The translations under genes were made by a program, and so were the position numbers. Below the pieces are notes generated by a model. That model was not told the origin of the DNA, ran no database searches, and saw only the letters and a list, made by a program, of their open reading frames with translations. A stretch of DNA of 64,000 bases from Promicromonospora sp042731755 (lineage in GTDB: Bacteria > Actinomycetota > Actinomycetes > Actinomycetales > Cellulomonadaceae): contig NZ_JBHWLR010000002.1 in the NCBI RefSeq assembly GCF_042731755.1, forward strand, positions 186,001 through 250,000, in the 5' to 3' direction. Positions 9,615 through 18,373 of the stretch are shown piece by piece. The stretch's first letter is position 1; each line of letters opens with the position of its first letter.

Positions 9615-10411
9615 GGGGTGTCCTCTCGGTCCAGGCCGAGCGCGTCGAGCAGCTCGGCGCGCAGCGTGCGGTGCGGTTCGTGGTCGAGGGCGTCGTGCGA
9701 GGTGTCCTGCGCTGCGCCGGGCGGGGTCCGGCGCTCCAGCACGATGCGGCCGGCGTCGAGGACGACCACCCGGTCGGCCAGCACGATCGCCTCGTCGACG
9801 TCGTGCGTGACCATCAGGACGGTGGGCCGGTGCCGCCGCAGCAGGTCGCGCAGCAGGTCGTGCATGCGCAGCCGGGTCAGCGCGTCGAGGGCGCCGAAGG
9901 GCTCGTCGGCGAGCAGGAGCTCCGGGCTGCGGGCCAGCGACCTGGCCAGCGACACGCGCTGCTGCTCGCCGCCGGACAGCTCGTTCGGCCAGGCCCGCTC
10001 GCGCCCGGCGAGCCCCACCTCGGCCAGCGCGGCGCGGCCGGCCGCGCGGGCCTCGGCCGGCGGGGCCTCGTAGCCCAGCACGACGTTGTCGAGCACGCGT
10101 GCCCAGGGCAGCAGCCGGGAGTCCTGGAAGACGACGGAGACGTTCCGGGGTACCTGCACCTCGCCCGATCCGCGCACGTCGTGGTCGAGCCCGGCGAGCG
10201 CCCGCAGCAGCGTGCTCTTGCCGGACCCGGACCGGCCGAGGATCGCGACGAACTCGCCCTCGATGATCTCCAGGTCGAGCCCGCTGAGCACGCCGGCGGG
10301 CGTCCCGTAGGTCCGCACCAGGTCGCGCACGACGACGGCGGGGCGTCCGGGGCCGCCCGTCCCGGCGGGCCGCCCGGTGGTCGTGGTCAGTCCTCCAGCG
10401 TGCGTCGCCAT
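9611..10411 (-). CDS. ssuB: ABC transporter ATP-binding protein, SsuB/TauB type
   Basis: A 266-residue ATPase for the aliphatic sulfonate importer. Walker A is GRSGSGKST, the signature is LSGGEQQRV, and Walker B is LLLADEPFGALD, followed by the H-loop in MVTHDVDEA. The ATG at 10411 puts the family's first beta strand (VVVRDLVRTYG) about 25 residues in. It overlaps the permease gene by 25 bp and the downstream monooxygenase by 4 bp, so it is translationally coupled to both. The gene symbol rests on context and general similarity; a taurine or other organosulfur substrate is possible. Confidence 0.88.
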   Translation of the reverse strand: MATHAGGLTTTTGRPAGTGGPGRPAVVVRDLVRTYGTPAGVLSGLDLEIIEGEFVAILGRSGSGKSTLLRALAGLDHDVRGSGEVQVPRNVSVVFQDSRLLPWARVLDNVVLGYEAPPAEARAAGRAALAEVGLAGRERAWPNELSGGEQQRVSLARSLARSPELLLADEPFGALDALTRLRMHDLLRDLLRRHRPTVLMVTHDVDEAIVLADRVVVLDAGRIVLERRTPPGAAQDTSHDALDHEPHRTLRAELLDALGLDREDTP

Positions 10412-11256
10412 GTCAGCGCCTTCCTCTGCAGCAGGCGGACGGACCAGTCCGCGGTGTAGCCCAGGACGCCGTAGACCACGAGGCCCACGACGATGACCTC
10501 GGTCTGCCCGTAGGTGCGCGCGAGCTCCATCATGTAGCCGATGCCGGCGGTGCCGTTGACCTGCTCGACGACGACGAGCGCGAGCAGCGAGCCCGTCACC
10601 GCGAAGCGCAGGCCGAGCAGGAACCCGGGCAGCGCGCCGGGCAGCACCACGCGCGTGACGAACTGCCGGCGGCTCAGGCGGAGGGTCTCGGCGAGCTCGA
10701 CGTACCGCTTGTCGATCGACCGCAGCCCGTTGTGGGTGTGGATGTAGACGGGGATGAACACGCCGAGGGCGATCGTGATCACCTTCATCTCCTCGCCGAT
10801 CCCGAACCACAGGATGAGCAGCGGCAGCAGGGCGAGGTTCGGGACGGCGCGCTTGACCTGGATCGGCCCGTCGAGCAGGGCCTCACCGACGCGGCTCAGT
10901 CCCGAGAGCAGGGCGAGGACGACCCCCACCAGCACTCCCCAGAGCAGGCCCTGGGCGGCCCGCGCCAGCGAGACGCCCAGGTTCTCCAGCAGGTTGCCGT
11001 CGACCGCGAGGTCGACGGCGGTGGTCACCACGGTCCACGGGGCCGAGAGCACCCGCGGGTCGATGAGCCCGGTGGCCGAGCCTGCGGCCCAGACCGCCAG
11101 GAGCAGCGCGATGCCGGAGCCGGCGGCCAGCGGCACCGGCTTGCGCAGGCCGAGGCGGCGGATCCCCGGGCGGACGTCGGCCCCCGGCGCGGTCGCCGGC
11201 CGCCCGGCGGCGGCGGCCGGCCGGGCCTGGACGACGGCGGTCACGACGTGCTCCAC
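10387..11256 (-). CDS. ssuC: ABC transporter permease, SsuC/TauC type
   Basis: A 289-residue integral membrane subunit with about six helices. The binding-protein-dependent permease motif (E-x-A-x-T-L-x-x-S) is seen as YVELAETLRLSRRQFV, with the family segment FGIGEEMKVITIALGVFIPVY before it. The start is GTG at 11256, overlapping the binding-protein gene by 16 bp. It forms the pore of the organosulfur importer with the ATPase encoded just downstream. The N-terminal 35 residues are Ala/Pro/Gly-rich and probably unstructured. Confidence 0.9.
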   Translation of the reverse strand: MEHVVTAVVQARPAAAAGRPATAPGADVRPGIRRLGLRKPVPLAAGSGIALLLAVWAAGSATGLIDPRVLSAPWTVVTTAVDLAVDGNLLENLGVSLARAAQGLLWGVLVGVVLALLSGLSRVGEALLDGPIQVKRAVPNLALLPLLILWFGIGEEMKVITIALGVFIPVYIHTHNGLRSIDKRYVELAETLRLSRRQFVTRVVLPGALPGFLLGLRFAVTGSLLALVVVEQVNGTAGIGYMMELARTYGQTEVIVVGLVVYGVLGYTADWSVRLLQRKALTWRRTLED

Positions 11257-12344
11257 GCCTGCTCGGCGGCCTCGCCGGCGACGGGACCGAACCGCTCGTC
11301 GAAGAGGTCGGCGGCGCGCAGCTCCGGCCGGTCGAGCTCACCGGCGAGCAGGTCGATCGTGTCCTGGGTGCGCTCGATCCCGTCGGTGAGGTCCGCCGGG
11401 ACCTCGGGCCGGGCCGCGGTGTCGATGAGGTACTGCGCGTCGTCCTCGGTCAGCCCCTGGTCCTCGACGTAGTACTTCTCCTTCCAGATCTCGGGGTGCT
11501 CGTAGATCCAGACCCGTGCCTGGGCCCAGGCGGTGACGTACTGGCGCAGCGCGGCCGCCTTGGCGGGGTCGCGCACCACGTCGGTCGGGCCGTAGAGGTG
11601 GCTCGGGTCGTCCCGCAGGCCGTGGCGCAGGGACGTCGCGCCGTCGGTCGCGTACTTGTCGAGGTAGCGCAGCAGCGCGGTGCCGCCGACCGGGGCGACG
11701 TCGACCTCACCGGCGGCCAGCGCCGTGGGATACACGTCGCCCGTGGACGGCAGCTCGACCAGCTCGACGTCGTCCTGACCGAGCCCCGCCTCCCGCAGGG
11801 ACTTCAGGACGAGCGCGCCCTGGGCCTGCCCGGGGCTGAACGCGATCCGCTTGCCGCGCAGGTCGGACAGGTCCGCCAGCTCGACGCCGGGAGCGCCGGC
11901 GAGCTCGTAGACGGGGTGCTCCGCCCAGTCCTCCCGGTACTGCGAGGCGTAGATCTGCACGTCGAGCCCGGTCCAGGCCGCGTGGATCGGCGGGATCTCG
12001 GCGACCGCGCCGATGTCCAGCACCCCCGCGTTGAACGCCTCGATGGTCTGCGGGCCGCCGGAGATGTTGGCCCACTCGATCTCGAAGTCGAAGTCCGAGT
12101 CGATCGCGTCGCCGGCGAGCTCGAAGGCCTTCTGCGTCGTGGGGTCGCCGATTGCGAGCGTGGTGCCCGCGGGCACCTCGGTGGGCAGCGCGGCGTCGGG
12201 GGAGAGGTTGCCAGCGCCGTCGTCGTCGGCCTGCGCGCCGACGGCGCAGCCGGAGGCGAGGAGCAAGAGGGCGACGGCAGCGGCGGCGGTGCGGTGGTTC
12301 GTCGGGCGGCGCGAGGCCGCTCTGGCGGGTGTGCGGAGGGGCAT
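11241..12344 (-). CDS. ssuA: Sulfonate/organosulfur-binding lipoprotein (SsuA/NMT1-like)
   Basis: A 367-residue solute-binding protein and the first gene of the operon. The N-terminus has an arginine-rich stretch, a hydrophobic core and the lipobox LLLASGC, so it should be anchored to the outer face of the membrane. The mature part fits the NMT1/SsuA fold, with LAIGDPTTQKAF, the GKRIAFSPGQAQG segment and GEVDVAPVGGTALL lining the predicted ligand cleft. The ATG at 12344 is preferred because longer in-frame extensions run antisense through the YkoF gene. Upstream (12345-12510) I see no clear operator or sulfur riboswitch. Confidence 0.88.
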   Translation of the reverse strand: MPLRTPARAASRRPTNHRTAAAAVALLLLASGCAVGAQADDDGAGNLSPDAALPTEVPAGTTLAIGDPTTQKAFELAGDAIDSDFDFEIEWANISGGPQTIEAFNAGVLDIGAVAEIPPIHAAWTGLDVQIYASQYREDWAEHPVYELAGAPGVELADLSDLRGKRIAFSPGQAQGALVLKSLREAGLGQDDVELVELPSTGDVYPTALAAGEVDVAPVGGTALLRYLDKYATDGATSLRHGLRDDPSHLYGPTDVVRDPAKAAALRQYVTAWAQARVWIYEHPEIWKEKYYVEDQGLTEDDAQYLIDTAARPEVPADLTDGIERTQDTIDLLAGELDRPELRAADLFDERFGPVAGEAAEQAWSTS

Positions 12345-12510
12345 GAGGGCGTCCGATCGTCGGGGCCGGGTGTCTCCTGACGACCGCGAGGTATAGGTGC
12401 GCGTCCCGGGCTTGACCAGAGCCTGGGCGATTGCTCTCACTATGCGGACACTTGGGGGCGCCCGGGCGGAATGTCCAGGTGGTGCGATGCGTGCTGTTAC
12501 GGTGGGCGCA

Positions 12511-12600
12511 GTGCACGGGAGTCCGGTATGCCGGGCTGAGAGGGAGTACTCGAACTCCGACCGTTGAACCTGACCCGGATCATGCCGGCGCAGGAAGCGA
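12511..12600 (+). promoter_or_regulatory. TPP riboswitch (THI element)
   Basis: The leader contains the conserved thiamine pyrophosphate aptamer blocks CTGAGAGG near 12536 and GAACCTGACCCGGATCATGC near 12565, with closing-stem bases on either side (ACGGGAGTCC and GCAGGAAG). It lies 70 bp upstream of the YkoF start on the same strand. Binding of TPP should shut off the downstream transporter operon, probably by hiding the ribosome-binding site as is usual in actinobacteria (family knowledge). The exact ends are approximate. Confidence 0.93.
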
Positions 12601-12671
12601 CTCAGGACGTGGGGCCGTAGGGTCCCCGTCCTCCTGTGCCGACGGAGATCCGACGGACAGGGAGCACCCCG

Positions 12672-13328
12672 ATGGCAGACCACGCCACCACGACCGACGA
12701 CACCGCCGAGCTGCGCGGTGACCCGATGCGCTTCGGCGTCGGCGCGCGGATCACCGCGGCGGTGATGTCGGACGACTACGTCGACGTGATCCTGGGCGCG
12801 CTGCGGCAGGCCGACACCACGGGGCTGGTCGTCGAGACCGGCGACGTGAGCACCTACGTGGGCGGCGCCGAGGCCGACCTGCTGCGGTACGTGACCGACC
12901 TGACGGCCGGGATCGCGGCGTCGGGCAGGCACGCGGCGATCACCGTGCACCTGTCCCGGGGCTGCCCGGGCGAGGTGGCCTGCGAGCTGCCCGGCGGGGC
13001 CGGCCCGCGCGTCACCGAGGTGCCGCAGGGCCGCGACACCGGCCGCTTCGTCACGGCGGAGTGGGCGCTGTACCCGCTGGCCGACGACGTCCGCGCGGAC
13101 GTCACGCCGGACCACATGCGCGACATCTACGCCGCGATCGACCTGGCCAAGGAGAACGGGACGTTCCGCGGCTCGCAGCACTTCGTCACCCGCCTGGAGG
13201 GCGACGCCGGACGGGTGCTCGCCAGCGCCTTCGCCGGCTGGGTCCTGGCCGGCCGCACGGTGCAGCACGTCACCAGCCACCTCACCCTCTCGGTGAACAG
13301 CCCGAGCCACGCGGGCGGCGCCCGATGA
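12672..13328 (+). CDS. ykoF: YkoF-family thiamine/HMP-binding protein
   Basis: A 218-residue cytoplasmic protein of the YkoF family, which binds thiamine or its pyrimidine moiety (HMP). It has the expected two similar alpha/beta halves; the first begins RFGVGARITAAVMSDDYVDV and the second AEWALYPLADDVRADV. The ATG at 12672 follows a GGGAG site. It sits directly behind the TPP riboswitch and overlaps ykoE by ATGA, reproducing the ykoFEDC order known from Bacillus. It may serve as a substrate chaperone or sensor for the ECF transporter. Confidence 0.9.
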   Translation: MADHATTTDDTAELRGDPMRFGVGARITAAVMSDDYVDVILGALRQADTTGLVVETGDVSTYVGGAEADLLRYVTDLTAGIAASGRHAAITVHLSRGCPGEVACELPGGAGPRVTEVPQGRDTGRFVTAEWALYPLADDVRADVTPDHMRDIYAAIDLAKENGTFRGSQHFVTRLEGDAGRVLASAFAGWVLAGRTVQHVTSHLTLSVNSPSHAGGAR

Positions 13329-13951
13329 GCGGGACGTCGGAGCGCCGCCGCGCGCGGCTGCCGCTGCGCGACATCGTGCTCATGGTGATGCTGGGCGTGG
13401 TGTTCGGGTTCCTGTACTGGGCGCTCGTGCAGGCGTGGAACGGGCTCGCGGTGGCGATGGGACCGGCCGGCGACCTGGCGCAGCACGTGCTGCTGGGCGG
13501 CTGGCTCCTGGTGGCGCCGATCGCCGTCGCGATCATCCGCAAGCCGTTCGTGGGGATCATCGCCGAGGTGATCGCGTCCGTCGTCGAGGTCGTGTTCCTG
13601 GGCTCCCCGGTCGGGCCGCTCCTGCTGGTGGCCGCCGCGATCCAGGGCGCCGGCAGCGAGCTCCCGTTCGCGCTGACCCGCTACCGCCGGTTCGGGTGGG
13701 GCGTGTATGCACTCTCGGGCCTGCTCGGCGCGGGGCTGGTGTTCGTGTGGTCCGCGTTCCGGTTCGGCTGGTACGGGCAGGACATCCTGGCGCTGCGCCT
13801 CGGCATGCAGCTCGTCTCCGGTCTCGTGCTGGGCGGCCTGCTCGCCAAGGTGATCGTCGACCGCCTGCACGGCACCGGGGTGCTCGACGAGTTCGCGATC
13901 GGCCGGGCGGACGCCGCCCTGCGCGGGCCCGTGGCGCGCCGTGAGCGCTGA
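13325..13951 (+). CDS. ykoE: ECF transporter substrate-binding membrane subunit YkoE
   Basis: A 208-residue polytopic membrane protein, the S component that captures thiamine/HMP. The sequence shows the YkoE start LPLRDIVLMVMLGVVFGFLYW followed by five or six hydrophobic helices and a charged C-terminal tail. The ATG at 13325 overlaps the ykoF stop, and the next gene's GTG lies 11 bp before the stop at 13951. Together with the dual ATPase and the YkoC scaffold it forms one importer controlled by the TPP riboswitch upstream. Confidence 0.92.
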   Translation: MSGTSERRRARLPLRDIVLMVMLGVVFGFLYWALVQAWNGLAVAMGPAGDLAQHVLLGGWLLVAPIAVAIIRKPFVGIIAEVIASVVEVVFLGSPVGPLLLVAAAIQGAGSELPFALTRYRRFGWGVYALSGLLGAGLVFVWSAFRFGWYGQDILALRLGMQLVSGLVLGGLLAKVIVDRLHGTGVLDEFAIGRADAALRGPVARRER

Positions 13952-15875
13952 CGTCACCGCCGCCGTCGTCGGGGCCGCCGTCGTCGGGGCGACCGTCGTC
14001 GAGGCCGCCGGCCTGGAGGCGGTCTACGGCACCGGCGACGGTGTGGGCCCCGTCGACCTGCGGATCGAGGCCGGGCAGGGCGTGCTCGTGCTCGGCCCGT
14101 CGGGCTCCGGCAAGTCGACGCTGCTGCGGATGCTGCACGGCGCGGTCCCGCACGCCGTGCACGCGCAGGTGGACGGCGTCGTGCACGTGGTGGGCCGGCC
14201 GGTCGCCGGCGCGGGGATCGCGGGGCTGGCCGACGTCGTGGGCGTCGTCGGGCAGGACCCCGAGTCCGGCGTCTGCCTCCCCGACGTGCTCGACGAGGTC
14301 GCGTTCCCGCTGGAGAACCTCGCGGTCGACCCCGGCCTCATCGGGCCGGCCGTGCGCACCGCGCTCGACCGGGCCGGGGCTTCGGGCCTCGCCGGACGGG
14401 CGACGGCGGAGCTGTCCGGCGGCGAGCTGCAGCGCGTGGCGCTCGCGGCGGCCATCGCGCCGTCGCCGCGCCTGCTGCTGCTCGACGAGCCGACCTCCAT
14501 GCTCGACGCCGACGGGATCGACGCCGTGCGGCGCGCCCTCGACGTGGTGCGGCGGGAGACCGGCGCCGCCTGGGTGCTCGTGGAGCACCGCCTCGACGAG
14601 CTCGCGGGCGATGCCGGGGTCGAGGCGCTCCCGGAGCGCTGGATCGTGCTCGGCAGCGACGGGCGCGTCCGGCACGACGTCGCCGTCGGCGACCTCACGG
14701 TGCCCGTGCTGCGCGAGCTCGTGGGCGAGGGCTGCTGGCTCCCGCTGGACCTGGAGCTCCGGGCGCTCCTGGGCGAGGCGGGGACGCGATCCGAGGGTGC
14801 GCTTCTACCCAGTCATTGGGCCCGAAAACAGCCTGATTCCGGGCCCGATGACTGGGTAGAAGCGCACTTCGCGGGCGAGTCGCTGGCGGCGCGGCTGCTG
14901 CGGGAGCTCGGCCGGGACGACGGCGCGCCGGGCGCCCGGTCAGCGTCCGACGGCGGGTCCGCGTCCGACGGCGGGCCCGCGTCCGGCGCCGTGCCCGCGT
15001 CCGACGGCGAGTCCGCGTCCGACGCCGTGCCCGCGTCCGACGGCGGGTCCGCGTCCGGCGACGTGACCGCGTCTGGCGTCGCGACCCGTCCCGCCCCGCA
15101 CGGCGGCCCCACACTCCGCGCCCGCGGTCTCGCCGTCGCGCGCGGTCCCCGGGCACGGCGGCGCGAGGTGTTGCGCGGGGTCGACCTGGAGCTCCACCCG
15201 GGGACCACGACGGCGCTGGTCGGGGCCAACGGCAGCGGCAAGTCCACGCTGCTGACCTGCCTCGCGGGCCTCGACCGGCCGGCCGCCGGCAGCGTGCACG
15301 GCCCCCGGGCCGGGCTCGTGTTCCAGAACCCGGAGCACCAGCTCACCGCCACGACGGTGCGCCAGGAGGTGGCGCACGGCCTGCCGCCCGACGCCGCGCC
15401 CCGGGTCGAGCAGGCGCTGGCCCGCTTCGGGCTCAGCCGGCTCGCCGAGCACAACCCGTACCGCCTGTCCGGCGGGCAGAAGCGCCGCCTGAGCCTCGCC
15501 GCGATGCTCGTGCACGAGCACCCGTTCCTGCTCGCCGACGAGCCCGGCTTCGGCCTGGACCGGCACGCCTCCGTGAGCGTGCTCCGGGCGCTGCGCGACG
15601 CCGCGGCGGACGGCCGCGGCGTCCTGTTCTCCAGCCACGACCTGCGCGCCGTCGCGGGCTACGCCGACCGCGTCCTCGTGCTCGCCGACGCCACCCTGCT
15701 GGCCGATACCACCCCGCTCGACCTGCTCCGCGACGAGCCGCTACTCGCGCGCGCGGGCCTGCGCCCACCCGCCCTGCTCCGGGCGCTGGCCGGCGAGGTG
15801 CGCGACGCGCAGGACCTGGTCGGAGTGCTGCGCGCCATGGACGACAGGGCCCTCGCGCTGGGTGCGGCGACATGA
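13941..15875 (+). CDS. ykoD: Fused dual ATPase of the ECF thiamine transporter (YkoD)
   Basis: A 644-residue protein with two ABC ATPase domains in tandem. The first (about 1-245) has GPSGSGKST, LSGGELQRV and LLLDEPTSMLD; the second (about 390-620) has GANGSGKST, LSGGQKRRL and LLADEPGFGLD. The start is GTG at 13941, overlapping ykoE. The linker between the domains (about residues 280-385) is odd: it contains a 71-bp near-perfect palindrome that is translated in frame, then eight 18-bp repeats encoding ASDGGS-like hexapeptides. Both ATPase domains keep all key motifs, so the protein is probably functional despite the inflated linker. The stop overlaps the ykoC start. Confidence 0.92.
   Translation: MSADVTAAVVGAAVVGATVVEAAGLEAVYGTGDGVGPVDLRIEAGQGVLVLGPSGSGKSTLLRMLHGAVPHAVHAQVDGVVHVVGRPVAGAGIAGLADVVGVVGQDPESGVCLPDVLDEVAFPLENLAVDPGLIGPAVRTALDRAGASGLAGRATAELSGGELQRVALAAAIAPSPRLLLLDEPTSMLDADGIDAVRRALDVVRRETGAAWVLVEHRLDELAGDAGVEALPERWIVLGSDGRVRHDVAVGDLTVPVLRELVGEGCWLPLDLELRALLGEAGTRSEGALLPSHWARKQPDSGPDDWVEAHFAGESLAARLLRELGRDDGAPGARSASDGGSASDGGPASGAVPASDGESASDAVPASDGGSASGDVTASGVATRPAPHGGPTLRARGLAVARGPRARRREVLRGVDLELHPGTTTALVGANGSGKSTLLTCLAGLDRPAAGSVHGPRAGLVFQNPEHQLTATTVRQEVAHGLPPDAAPRVEQALARFGLSRLAEHNPYRLSGGQKRRLSLAAMLVHEHPFLLADEPGFGLDRHASVSVLRALRDAAADGRGVLFSSHDLRAVAGYADRVLVLADATLLADTTPLDLLRDEPLLARAGLRPPALLRALAGEVRDAQDLVGVLRAMDDRALALGAAT
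14797..14867. repeat. 71-bp near-perfect palindrome inside ykoD
   Basis: The left arm begins GTGCGCTTCTACCCAGTCAT at 14797, and its reverse complement ends at 14867, separated by about a 10-base loop; one extra base and one A/G difference break the symmetry. The arms are about 30 bp each. It is open in the ykoD frame and falls in the linker between ATPase domains. The size and symmetry resemble a dispersed palindromic element (REP/MITE-like); no second copy was noticed in this window. Confidence 0.8.
14943..15086 (+). repeat. Eight 18-bp tandem repeats in the ykoD linker
   Basis: Eight degenerate copies of an 18-bp unit, typified by GCGTCCGACGGCGGGTCC, run from 14943 to 15086. They encode A-S-D/G-G-x-S/P/T hexapeptides. 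Because 18 is a multiple of three, copy changes keep the frame, giving a flexible, length-variable linker between the two ATPase domains. Confidence 0.85.
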
Positions 15876-16666
15876 CGGCCGTCGAGCCGCGCGCCGCGAC
15901 CGGAACGCGCCCGACCGACCCGGCCACGGCCGCCACCCCCTACCTGGCCCGCCGCAACCCGACGGTCAAGTCGGCGATCCTGCTGGTCGCCTCGCTCGCC
16001 ACCCTCGGCTTCCTCGACCCGCGCCCGCTGCTCGGCCTCTGGGCGCTCGCGGTCGTCGCGGTCGGGGTCGCCGCCCGCGTCCCGCCGCGCACCCTGGTGC
16101 TGGGCCAGGTGCCGTTCGTCGTGTTCGGCGTGGGGCTGGTCGCCGTCAACGGCCTCAGCCGGCCGGGCACCCCGCTCGTGCCGGGAGCGCCGGTCAGCGT
16201 CGAAGGGCTGACGGTCGGCGTCGCCCTCGCGCTGCGCGGCCTCGTCATCGGCGTGCTCACGATCGGGTTCCTGGCCTCCACACCGCCCCGCGACCTGATG
16301 GTGAGCCTGGTGCAGCACGCCCGCCTCAGCCCTCGGTACGCCTACCCGGTGCTGGCGGGCCACCGCATGCTCACGGCGATGCCCGCGCGGTGGGCCACCA
16401 TCCGGGCGGCGCAGGCGGTGCGTGCGCCCCTGCGGCGCGGCCGTCCCCGCTTCGGCCTGCCGGACGCCGGGCGGGCGGCCTTCGCGCTGCTGGTCACCTC
16501 GATCCGGTCGGCCGAACGCATCGCGCTGGCGCTGGAGTCCCGTGGCCTCGGCGAGCGCCCCCGCACCGTGTGGCGTCCCGTCCCGGTCGGCCCGGCCGAC
16601 GTCGTGCTCGTGCTGGTGGTGCTGGCCGCTTGGGTGGCGGCCGCGGTGGTGGACCTCCGGCTCTGA
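15872..16666 (+). CDS. ykoC: ECF transporter scaffold membrane protein YkoC (EcfT-like)
   Basis: A 264-residue T component that couples the ATPases to YkoE. It has an N-terminal Ala/Thr-rich cytoplasmic stretch, hydrophobic helices from about residue 33, and the EcfT signature region with A-L-E-S-R-G-L near residue 230 (ALESRGLGERPRTVW), matching the coupling-helix motif A-R-G. It starts within the ykoD stop (ATGA) and is the last gene of the riboswitch-controlled operon. Confidence 0.9.
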   Translation: MTAVEPRAATGTRPTDPATAATPYLARRNPTVKSAILLVASLATLGFLDPRPLLGLWALAVVAVGVAARVPPRTLVLGQVPFVVFGVGLVAVNGLSRPGTPLVPGAPVSVEGLTVGVALALRGLVIGVLTIGFLASTPPRDLMVSLVQHARLSPRYAYPVLAGHRMLTAMPARWATIRAAQAVRAPLRRGRPRFGLPDAGRAAFALLVTSIRSAERIALALESRGLGERPRTVWRPVPVGPADVVLVLVVLAAWVAAAVVDLRL

Positions 16667-16772
16667 CGGGCGGCTCGGCCGGTTCTGCTCGCCCGGCGAC
16701 GCTCTGGCCAGGCCGGTTCCCGGCGCGGCGTCTCCTGGCGCGCCGCCCGGCGCCGTCGGTACGCTCCCGACC

Positions 16773-18329
16773 ATGGCGGACGCGTCCGCACCACCCGACT
16801 CGCACCGCGGCCCGGCCGACGCCGCCGAGGTCCGGCCCACCGGCCCGCTGCCCGCCGTGGCGTGGCGCCCGGTGGGCGCCGCGGTGCTGGTGCTGGGCGT
16901 GCTGCTGACCGTGACCAGCACGCAGTACGGGTATCACCGCGACGAGCTGTACTTCCGCATGCTGGAGCCTGCCTGGGGGTACGTGGACCAGCCGCCCCTC
17001 ACGCCGTGGCTGGCGCGGACCTTCGCCGACCTGTTCGGCGACACGCTGCTGGTCATGCGCGTCCCGGCGACGCTCGCGCACCTGGCCGCGGTCGTCGTGA
17101 TCGCGCTCGTCGCCCGCGAGCTGGGCGGGCGCGCGGGAGCGCAGGCGCTGGCCGCCTGGGGCTACGGCACGGCGGCGATCCCCGTGGCGTTCGGCCACAC
17201 GCTGCTCACCTCCAGCCTGGACCTGCTCATGTGGCCGGCGGTCCTGCTGTGCGTGATCCGGGCCGTGCAGCGCGACCCCCGCTGGTGGCTGGTCGCCGGG
17301 CTGGTCACGGGCGTCGCGCTGTACAACAAGCTGCTGGTGGTGGCGCTGCTCGGCGCGATCCTGCTGGGGCTGGTCGTGGCCTGGCCGTGGCGGACGCTGC
17401 GCGGGTCCGCCGCCCCGGACCGGTGGCCGCTCGCGACACCGTGGCCGTGGGCCGGCGCCGTCGTCGCGCTCCTCGTGGGCCTGCCGAACCTGGTCTTCCA
17501 GGCCACGAACGGCTGGCCGCAGCTCGCGATGGGCGCGGCGCTGGGCGAGAACAACGCCGTCGACGTGCGCTCCGAGATGTGGCTGTTCCAGCTGCTCACG
17601 CTCGGTCCGCCGCTGGCCCTGGTGTGGCTCGTGGGGCTGGTGTGGCTGTGGCGCCGTCGGCCCCTGCTGCGCTTCCTGGTGGTCGCCTACCCGGTGCTGC
17701 TCGCGTTCACCTACCTGGCCGGGTCCCAGACGTACTACGCGACCGGTTTGCTGTCGGTGCTGTTCGCCGCGGGCTGCGTGCCGGTCGTGGACTGGGCCGG
17801 GACCACCTGGCGGCGGACGGTCGTCGTGACGGTGGCGGTGAACGCGGTGATCTGCCTGGTCATCAGCCTGCCGCTGGTGCCCGTGGCGGCCCTGGGCAGC
17901 ACGCCGGTCCCCGACATCAACTCCGCCGCGCAGGACGCCGTCGGCTGGCCCGAGTACGTACGGCAGGTCGCCGACGTGCACGCGGCGCTGCCCGCCGAGG
18001 ACCGCGACCGGACCGTCGTCCTGACGCAGAACTACGGCGAGGCCGGGGCCGTGGACCGGTACGGTCCCGGGCTCGGGCTGCCCGCCGTGTACTCGGGGCA
18101 CAACCAGCTGTGGGAGTACGGTCCGCCCCCGGCGTCCTCGACCGTCGCCCTGGTCCTCACCGAGGCCCCCGGTGCCTGGGACCAGCGGTTCGAGGAGTGC
18201 GCGGTCCGGGGGCGGCTCGACAATGGCATGGACGTCGACAACGAGGAACAGGGCGTGTCGATCCTGGAGTGCCGCAGCCCCGTGGGCGGCTGGGCCGTCC
18301 TGTGGCCGGAGCTGCGGCACCTGGACTGA
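16773..18329 (+). CDS. GT39/ArnT-like membrane glycosyltransferase
   Basis: A 518-residue membrane protein of the dolichyl-phosphate-mannose mannosyltransferase-like superfamily. After a 30-residue polar start, the family signature YHRDELYFRMLEPAWGYVDQ carries the conserved acidic pair in the first external loop (D/E-x-x-Y and D-Q-P-P-L). About ten more hydrophobic helices follow, ending in a soluble C-terminal domain. Such enzymes transfer sugars from polyprenyl-phosphate carriers to envelope molecules. The ATG at 16773 is chosen over longer frames that overlap ykoC. The acceptor is unknown and the gene stands alone. Confidence 0.85.
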   Translation: MADASAPPDSHRGPADAAEVRPTGPLPAVAWRPVGAAVLVLGVLLTVTSTQYGYHRDELYFRMLEPAWGYVDQPPLTPWLARTFADLFGDTLLVMRVPATLAHLAAVVVIALVARELGGRAGAQALAAWGYGTAAIPVAFGHTLLTSSLDLLMWPAVLLCVIRAVQRDPRWWLVAGLVTGVALYNKLLVVALLGAILLGLVVAWPWRTLRGSAAPDRWPLATPWPWAGAVVALLVGLPNLVFQATNGWPQLAMGAALGENNAVDVRSEMWLFQLLTLGPPLALVWLVGLVWLWRRRPLLRFLVVAYPVLLAFTYLAGSQTYYATGLLSVLFAAGCVPVVDWAGTTWRRTVVVTVAVNAVICLVISLPLVPVAALGSTPVPDINSAAQDAVGWPEYVRQVADVHAALPAEDRDRTVVLTQNYGEAGAVDRYGPGLGLPAVYSGHNQLWEYGPPPASSTVALVLTEAPGAWDQRFEECAVRGRLDNGMDVDNEEQGVSILECRSPVGGWAVLWPELRHLD

Positions 18330-18373
18330 CCCGGGGTGACCCCGGCCGGCCCGGCCCGGTGCGGGCCTCGGCG

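Noticed and set aside
12345..12510. SAM or other sulfur riboswitch for the ssu operon
   Set aside because: No conserved SAM-aptamer blocks were found on the minus strand; only the plus-strand TPP element is recognisable.
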